Shown one piece after another: positions 60,501-64,000 of a stretch of DNA of 64,000 bases. The DNA lies in contig CM065174.1 in NCBI GenBank assembly GCA_033026295.1, positions 26,653,720 through 26,717,719 of the forward strand. The letters are read 5' to 3'. Every line of letters starts with the position of its first letter. Within the stretch, counting starts at the first letter, position 1. Position numbers and translations under genes: made by a program. The stretch is from Channa striata. Its lineage: Eukaryota > Chordata > Actinopteri > Anabantiformes > Channidae. The notes beneath the pieces were generated by a model, which searched no databases, was not told where the DNA came from, and saw nothing but the letters and a program-made list of their open reading frames with translations.

Positions 60501-62594
60501 AATCCATCACCCAGAAAAGATGATGGATAATTTAACTGCACAGCAAACGTTTCCTGGTTTTGTTTTTATGCATATTTCTGCTCTCATTTGTTATCAGTAA
60601 GTATCTCCCCTTTTATATGACTGTTTCGGTTTGTCTCTCTGATGCGACGGGTAACCCGGTAACCATGTAACCAGGAGGCAGAGGAGATGCACATCAAAGC
60701 CATCCAGATCAAGGAGCAGCTTCTGGGTCACGAGGACTACGAGGTGGCTCTTTCTGTGGGTCACCTGGCTTCCCTCTACAACTATGACATGAACCAGTAT
60801 GAAGATGCAGAGAGGCTCTATCTGCGCTCCATCGCTATCGGTGAGATCTGGGGGGCACGGTGGACTTTTCTTTGCTGTGTGCTTTTGGTAACAACATAGC
60901 GATGTGGTCCCCGGTCAGGATTTTGTGCTGTGTATATAACTTTCACGCAGTATGTCCAAGGAGGGCAAGGCACAGGTCTTGGTCAAAGTCAGTAAAACAA
61001 ATTAGCCTAAGAGCAGGTTTGGCATGTCGTGTTTCCACGGTGAGCGACACCGATGCCGGGCCGGCTTACAAAATTAGTGTTGAGCTCCGAGGTAGCAAGG
61101 TACCCCTCCAATGACACCGTGTAAAGGAGGCTTGTGCTCATTCCTGTGTCTCACTGACTTAAGAAAACTATGTTGTGATTTATGCATATGAAAGGGGCTG
61201 TTTATCATTTCAACCAAAATGTTGGCGAAAGTTCCCGGTTCTGGTTCTGTCTAAAAATCCCCTTTAAAGTTCATCTGAGACTTCAAACTGAGCTACACAG
61301 ATTCGAATCTCTCAAAGTTACAGCACTTTGAAGACACATTGCATTCTTCAGATATGTGATGTAGATTAGAACAATCTACAATCTACAACAACTAGAATAA
61401 GAACAAGAGTACACGCAGAAGAAAGCAGAACAGGGGGAATTAATAGAGCAGACGCTTTACTGTCATCACAAGCACGTATACACTGTACACAAAGTGAAAT
61501 TTGTTTCTTTGAAAACAGTAGATAAAACCATATTTACAAACAAATCTCTCAAGCAGAATTATGATTCAAATGCCGACTGGAAGTAAGTTTTGTCAAGTCA
61601 TTTGTGTCCCAAAACCTCAAACAGGAGATTCAGCAGCTAGAGGTTAAGTGTCGGGTGGTTGGAAACGTTCACGGACGCTGTGGAAAGCAGGATGAAAAAT
61701 CCCAAACCAAAGATGAATATTCTTCCTATGTGAGAACGCAAATGACATTATCGGAACTTCCCCTGAGAGCCCCTAGTACCAAGTGTGTATTATGGCACGA
61801 GCCTGCACGTGGCGTGTAAGTGGTATTTACCTGCTTCTTTACAATGTAGCTTCTCATTCACCCATTCACACACACGGATGGCGATGGCTGCCATGCAAGG
61901 TCTAGGGGTTCAGTGTCTTGCCAGAGAACACTTCAACCGGGGATCAAACCGTGACCCTGTGCTCCGTGGACAACTGCCTGAACAACCGAGCCGCTGCCTT
62001 TTTGTTGACAAAACGTTTCCTGTAAGCTCAGTTTTCCGTCGTGTCGTGCCTGTGGACACGCTGACCCCTGAATGAAGTCCGGCACCGTTTCTCCTGTGAG
62101 ATTACTTCTGACCCAGACGCTCTCCCTCTGTGTGTTACACGTTGCGTGAAATGCCGGATAATGTTGAGAGAAATTGGCTCCAGACCGGAGTCTGTCTGAT
62201 GTGATTTTATGGCTCTTTCTTGTTGAATCTAACCTGTACTGCTAATGTCTGTCCGTAGTGTTTTCAGTTTTACTAAATAATGGTCTTGTGCTGTAATTAA
62301 TAGGACATGGTATTTTGCTTCGTCCCGACAGGTAAGAAGTTGTTCGGAGAGGGTTACAGTGGACTGGAGTATGACTACAGAGGCCTGATCAAACTCTACA
62401 ATTCAGTGGGAAACTATGAGAAGGTGTTTGAATACCATACCGTCCTGTCCGACTGGAACAGGCTGAGGGACCGGCAGTTTGCCGTAGCAGATGCCCTGGA
62501 GGATGTCAACACTACTCCCCAGCAGACCCAAGAGGTGGTACAAGCTTTCCTGTTGGCTCAAAGTCTTGGCCCCACACGGCCCTGTCTGGGCTGA
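51382..62594 (+). CDS. appbp2: amyloid precursor protein-binding protein 2 (PAT1)
   Basis: TPR-repeat adaptor that binds the basolateral sorting signal of APP and microtubules. It is also a substrate receptor of CUL2-RING ubiquitin ligase for Arg-based C-degrons. Thirteen coding exons: 51382-51519, 53831-53919, 54708-54859, 55495-55618, 56098-56266, 56416-56505, 56667-56734, 56817-56922, 57171-57295, 57782-57867, 59339-59529, 60675-60840, 62332-62594. All junctions are GT-AG and in phase, giving 588 residues; human has 585. Identity to the vertebrate protein is very high, from MAAVELEWIPETLYNTA to RLRDRQFAVADALEDV. Only the last 15 or so residues diverge. TPR units are spread over about residues 50-540. 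The start codon has A at -3 and G at +4. Confidence 0.98.
51520..53830. other. appbp2: appbp2 intron 1
   Basis: The first 500 bases are CpG-rich, as expected for a promoter-proximal island. The rest is AT-rich with one LINE fragment at 52744-52948. Confidence 0.7.
52744..52948 (+). repeat. 5'-truncated L2-type LINE 3' end
   Basis: Begins ccaccctgagcctggttctg and ends gtgccttgagatgacg, aataaagttgaattgaac. Very similar to 12617-12827, so both belong to one subfamily. Confidence 0.78.
53831..53919 (+). CDS. appbp2: appbp2 exon 2
   Basis: Residues 47-75, LYQQGRLCQLGGEFCELEVF to ASDK. Acceptor tgtctcag, donor gtaaaa, ends in phase 2. It follows a 2.3-kb intron holding an L2 3'-end fragment. Confidence 0.96.
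54708..54859 (+). CDS. appbp2: appbp2 exon 3
   Basis: Residues 76-126, RHLLHHCFQALMDHGVKVAS to GFVLG, with the SFSRRCSYIAESD segment. Acceptor actgcag, donor gtaaat, phase 1. Confidence 0.97.
55495..55618 (+). CDS. appbp2: appbp2 exon 4
   Basis: Residues 127-167, GGFLSDAGWYGDAEKVFLSC to AVECCVR, a TPR-type helical pair. Acceptor gattccag, donor gttagt, phase 2. Confidence 0.97.
56098..56266 (+). CDS. appbp2: appbp2 exon 5
   Basis: Residues 168-224, LLHVRNGNCKYHLGEETFKL to FAKSHYDE. Acceptor tccgcag, donor gtacgg, phase 0. Confidence 0.97.
56416..56505 (+). CDS. appbp2: appbp2 exon 6
   Basis: Residues 225-254, AYRWCIEAMKEITTGLPVKV to RQASK. Acceptor tcacag, donor gtaaca. The preceding intron is only 149 bp. 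Confidence 0.96.
56667..56734 (+). CDS. appbp2: appbp2 exon 7
   Basis: Residues 255-276, ACVVKREFRKAEQLIKHAVF to LA. Acceptor gctgcag, donor gtaacc, ends in phase 2. Confidence 0.95.
56817..56922 (+). CDS. appbp2: appbp2 exon 8
   Basis: Residues 277-312, REHFGHKHPKYSDTLLDYGF to VAIYQ. Acceptor tcttacag, donor gttagt, phase 0; the intron before it is 82 bp. Confidence 0.97.
57171..57295 (+). CDS. appbp2: appbp2 exon 9
   Basis: Residues 313-353, TALDIRQSVFGGKNIHVATA to SGKFDNA. Acceptor gacttccag, donor gtgagt, ends in phase 2. Confidence 0.97.
57782..57867 (+). CDS. appbp2: appbp2 exon 10
   Basis: Residues 354-382, LFHAERAIDIITHILPEDHL to KRVK. Acceptor tctctcag, donor gtaaat, ends in phase 1. 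The next intron carries a Tc1 remnant. Confidence 0.96.
57868..59338. other. appbp2: appbp2 intron 10
   Basis: A 1.47-kb intron, about half of it a Tc1-like remnant; the rest is AT-rich with no exon signal. Confidence 0.65.
58060..58740 (+). mobile_element. decayed Tc1-like transposon
   Basis: Phrases of a different Tc1 subfamily from 46690-47580: aagtgtataaaaccattaag, agcacagtggtctcaatag, gactcttccttgag, and later caaacagccaaaacaacact and aagcccagacttcagaac, where the conserved transposase segment SPDLNPIE would be. The frame is destroyed. Confidence 0.75.
59339..59529 (+). CDS. appbp2: appbp2 exon 11
   Basis: Residues 383-446, ALILEEIAIDCHNKETEERL to RKFK. Contains the TPR consensus-like AKHYGNLGRLYQSM. 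Acceptor gtgttag, donor gtgtgt, phase 0. Confidence 0.97.
59679..59699. repeat. GT microsatellite
   Basis: Perfect GT run in appbp2 intron 11. Confidence 0.9.
60330..60480. mobile_element. foldback MITE, partial copy
   Basis: gcagtgtttgccgtcagtat and gatttccagtaacctgcttt match gcagtgttttctgtcactgt and gatttccagtaaccaggttt in the element at 44173-44748. In appbp2 intron 11. Confidence 0.5.
60675..60840 (+). CDS. appbp2: appbp2 exon 12
   Basis: Residues 447-501, EAEEMHIKAIQIKEQLLGHE to YLRSIAI. The SVGHLASLYNYDMNQYEDAE repeat is a clear TPR unit. Acceptor taaccag, donor gtgaga, ends in phase 1. Confidence 0.97.
60841..62331. other. appbp2: appbp2 intron 12
   Basis: A 1.49-kb intron with a degenerate SINE at 61850-61998. 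Open frames here are intronic read-through. Confidence 0.7.
61850..61998 (-). repeat. degenerate tRNA-derived SINE
   Basis: Minus strand: ggcagcggctcggttgttca (A-box side) and ggtttgatccc (B box, 61940-61950), followed by the same body layout as the SINE at 34194-34466. More diverged than that copy. Confidence 0.65.
62332..62594 (+). CDS. appbp2: appbp2 exon 13 (stop)
   Basis: Residues 502-588 and stop TGA at 62592-62594: GKKLFGEGYSGLEYDYRGLI through NRLRDRQFAVADALEDV. The final residues (LLAQSLGPTRPCLG) differ from the mammalian end. Acceptor cccgacag. Confidence 0.96.
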
Positions 62595-62744
62595 TTCATG
62601 AGAGAAACCAAGGACACATGGGTGAGGAAATGAAGTGAGCCCAAAATGTGATGCTTCAGTTGCACACAGTCAAATAGTAATACACCGAATTTCCAAGTAT
62701 CGCTGGCGGGTTAGTTGGCTTGTTAGTCAACCACAGCAGCCAGT

Positions 62745-62745
<1 letters not shown>

Positions 62746-62778
<33 letters not shown>
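62746..62778. repeat. AC microsatellite
   Basis: Perfect AC run in the presumed appbp2 3' UTR. Confidence 0.95.
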
Positions 62779-62785
<7 letters not shown>

Positions 62786-63830
62786 CCCACACACACTTTT
62801 AGTCGTGGAATGAAAAAAGTAGAGACGCTGTAATGAAACCTCATTGCCCCTCAGCCGCCCCACAAAACACAAAGATGCAACCCCAGCATCACCCCACAGA
62901 ACAGACTTGCATTTCTCCAAGAGAAGGACACGCAACTGAAGAGGAGAAATAAAAAAAAAGAAAACGCATCCTGTAAGGATGACAAATGACCTCCTCGTGT
63001 CTCACTCGCCTTTTTTTCTTTCGGTTTAGAAGTTGGAGTCAGTTTTTGCTTTTGTATTTGAACCAGTGTAGCTCTGAACACCATGAGACTCCTCACAGAT
63101 CAAACCATGTTCTCCAGGGCTATGTACAGGACTGTATGTGGACCCCACACACGTCTGTGAAAAACTCCCGTTTTAACCCGCATTTATCAACACCATCGCC
63201 GTCGGATCACAGATGGAAATTGCTGAATATTTTTGACAGTTGTACAGTAAAGTAACACAGCCGATTGTAAAGTTAAGTTTCAGTTGACAGCTTCTTTGTT
63301 ATTTTCTTTGCAAGCAAATGAAAGTGGACTTTATTAACTCGTGTGTGGAACTGCTCGACGGAGAGAGATTACAAAGAGTGGAATGTGTTGAACCAGTGGG
63401 TATGCTGTTACACACGCACCAGGCTTCAGGGGCCTGCTTTTCCATTTATTTTATCCTTTTTCTTTCCCAGCTTAATACTGACATAGCATAATTAAAAATG
63501 CCAATAATTTATATGCAAATGTGTATGTTAATGTAGCCCTTTGTTTATGCTTTTCCCGAGTGAGCTCTAAATTCTAAAGGCCGTGCCCTCTTTAAACGGG
63601 ATTGACATGGATCGGATTAAGAAGAGCAAGATGCACTATGTGTTCGGTAATGTTCAGGCGCGGCTGCATGTGTGAGTGTGTCAGTATACACAGACAGAAC
63701 CCTGGGTGCCCGAGTGTTCCACTGATGACTACCAGCCTTACACCAGCTTGCAGTTATCTGTCTTTAGACGGACCGTACTTCTAAGTGCTAAACTATTAAA
63801 CCCTTAAGGGCGCTACAGTGGGGACCAATA

Positions 63831-63831
<1 letters not shown>

Positions 63832-63863
<32 letters not shown>

Positions 63864-63874
63864 CGTGCGTGTGT
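63832..63874. repeat. GT microsatellite
   Basis: GT run with a short GTGC variant at its right end. Confidence 0.95.
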
Positions 63875-64000
63875 TTCCGGCCTGTCTACCTGTGCATCTC
63901 GCCTTCTCTCTGTCCTGTCAGATATCCCACCGAGTATTTGGAGCGAGCTGAATCTCAGCAGTTGTTTTGCTACACAAATGAACTGCCGTGCTCGCAAAGG

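Larger units (their letters stand above)
62595..64000 (+). other. appbp2: appbp2 3' UTR and downstream
   Basis: Probably a long 3' UTR, as in other vertebrates. A possible AATAAA is at 62948-62953 but lies in an A run. The AT-rich stretch 63460-63600 looks like conserved 3' UTR sequence. No further gene was recognised. Confidence 0.45.

Noticed and set aside
63607..63784. Possible plus-strand exon starting MDWIGLRR or MDRIKKSK
   Set aside because: Short, without splice support or homology; lies in presumed appbp2 3' UTR.

Overview
The window is nuclear DNA of a ray-finned (teleost) fish. Three vertebrate housekeeping genes are split by GT-AG introns and are recognisable exon by exon, and the intervening DNA is AT-rich with typical teleost repeats: Tc1-like transposon remnants, an L2-type LINE, tRNA-derived SINEs, foldback MITEs and dinucleotide repeats. 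There are no operons, rRNA genes, functional tRNA genes or CRISPR arrays. Species cannot be fixed by eye.

Layout from left to right. (1) 1-8892 holds no brip1 exon that I can find. It carries two exon-like blocks (1719-1796, 7049-7120) of a possible small plus-strand gene whose last exon would be 10606-10665. (2) 8893-38681, minus strand, is brip1 (FANCJ/BACH1 DNA helicase). Fifteen coding exons give an unbroken 801-codon frame covering the Q motif, Walker A, the four iron-sulfur cysteines, the DEAH box and part of the second motor domain. Helicase motif VI and the BRCA1-binding C terminus must lie left of the window. One brip1 intron contains a decayed L2 LINE (about 24300-26498) split by a 392-bp MITE. 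(3) 42645-49615, minus strand, is ppm1d (Wip1 phosphatase): six coding exons, 550 residues, complete. (4) 51382-62594, plus strand, is appbp2: thirteen coding exons, 588 residues, complete. The rest up to 64000 is its 3' side and downstream sequence.

ppm1d and appbp2 are divergent and share a 1.77-kb intergenic region with two perfect CREB-type sites, an E-box and a p53 half-site. The human pair has the same divergent arrangement. brip1 lies immediately beyond the 3' end of ppm1d on the same strand, whereas in human other genes (BCAS3, TBX2, TBX4) lie between them. brip1 (crosslink repair) and ppm1d (shut-off of p53/ATM signalling) both act in the DNA-damage response. appbp2 is a TPR adaptor for transport of APP and for CUL2 ubiquitin ligase.

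The most interesting items for follow-up are the possible undescribed 69-residue plus-strand gene overlapping brip1 in antisense, a 21-bp hairpin inside a Tc1 remnant that looks like a template-switch event, the nested MITE-in-LINE insertion with an exact TA duplication, a foldback MITE family with related copies in all three genes, and the paired CRE sites between ppm1d and appbp2.
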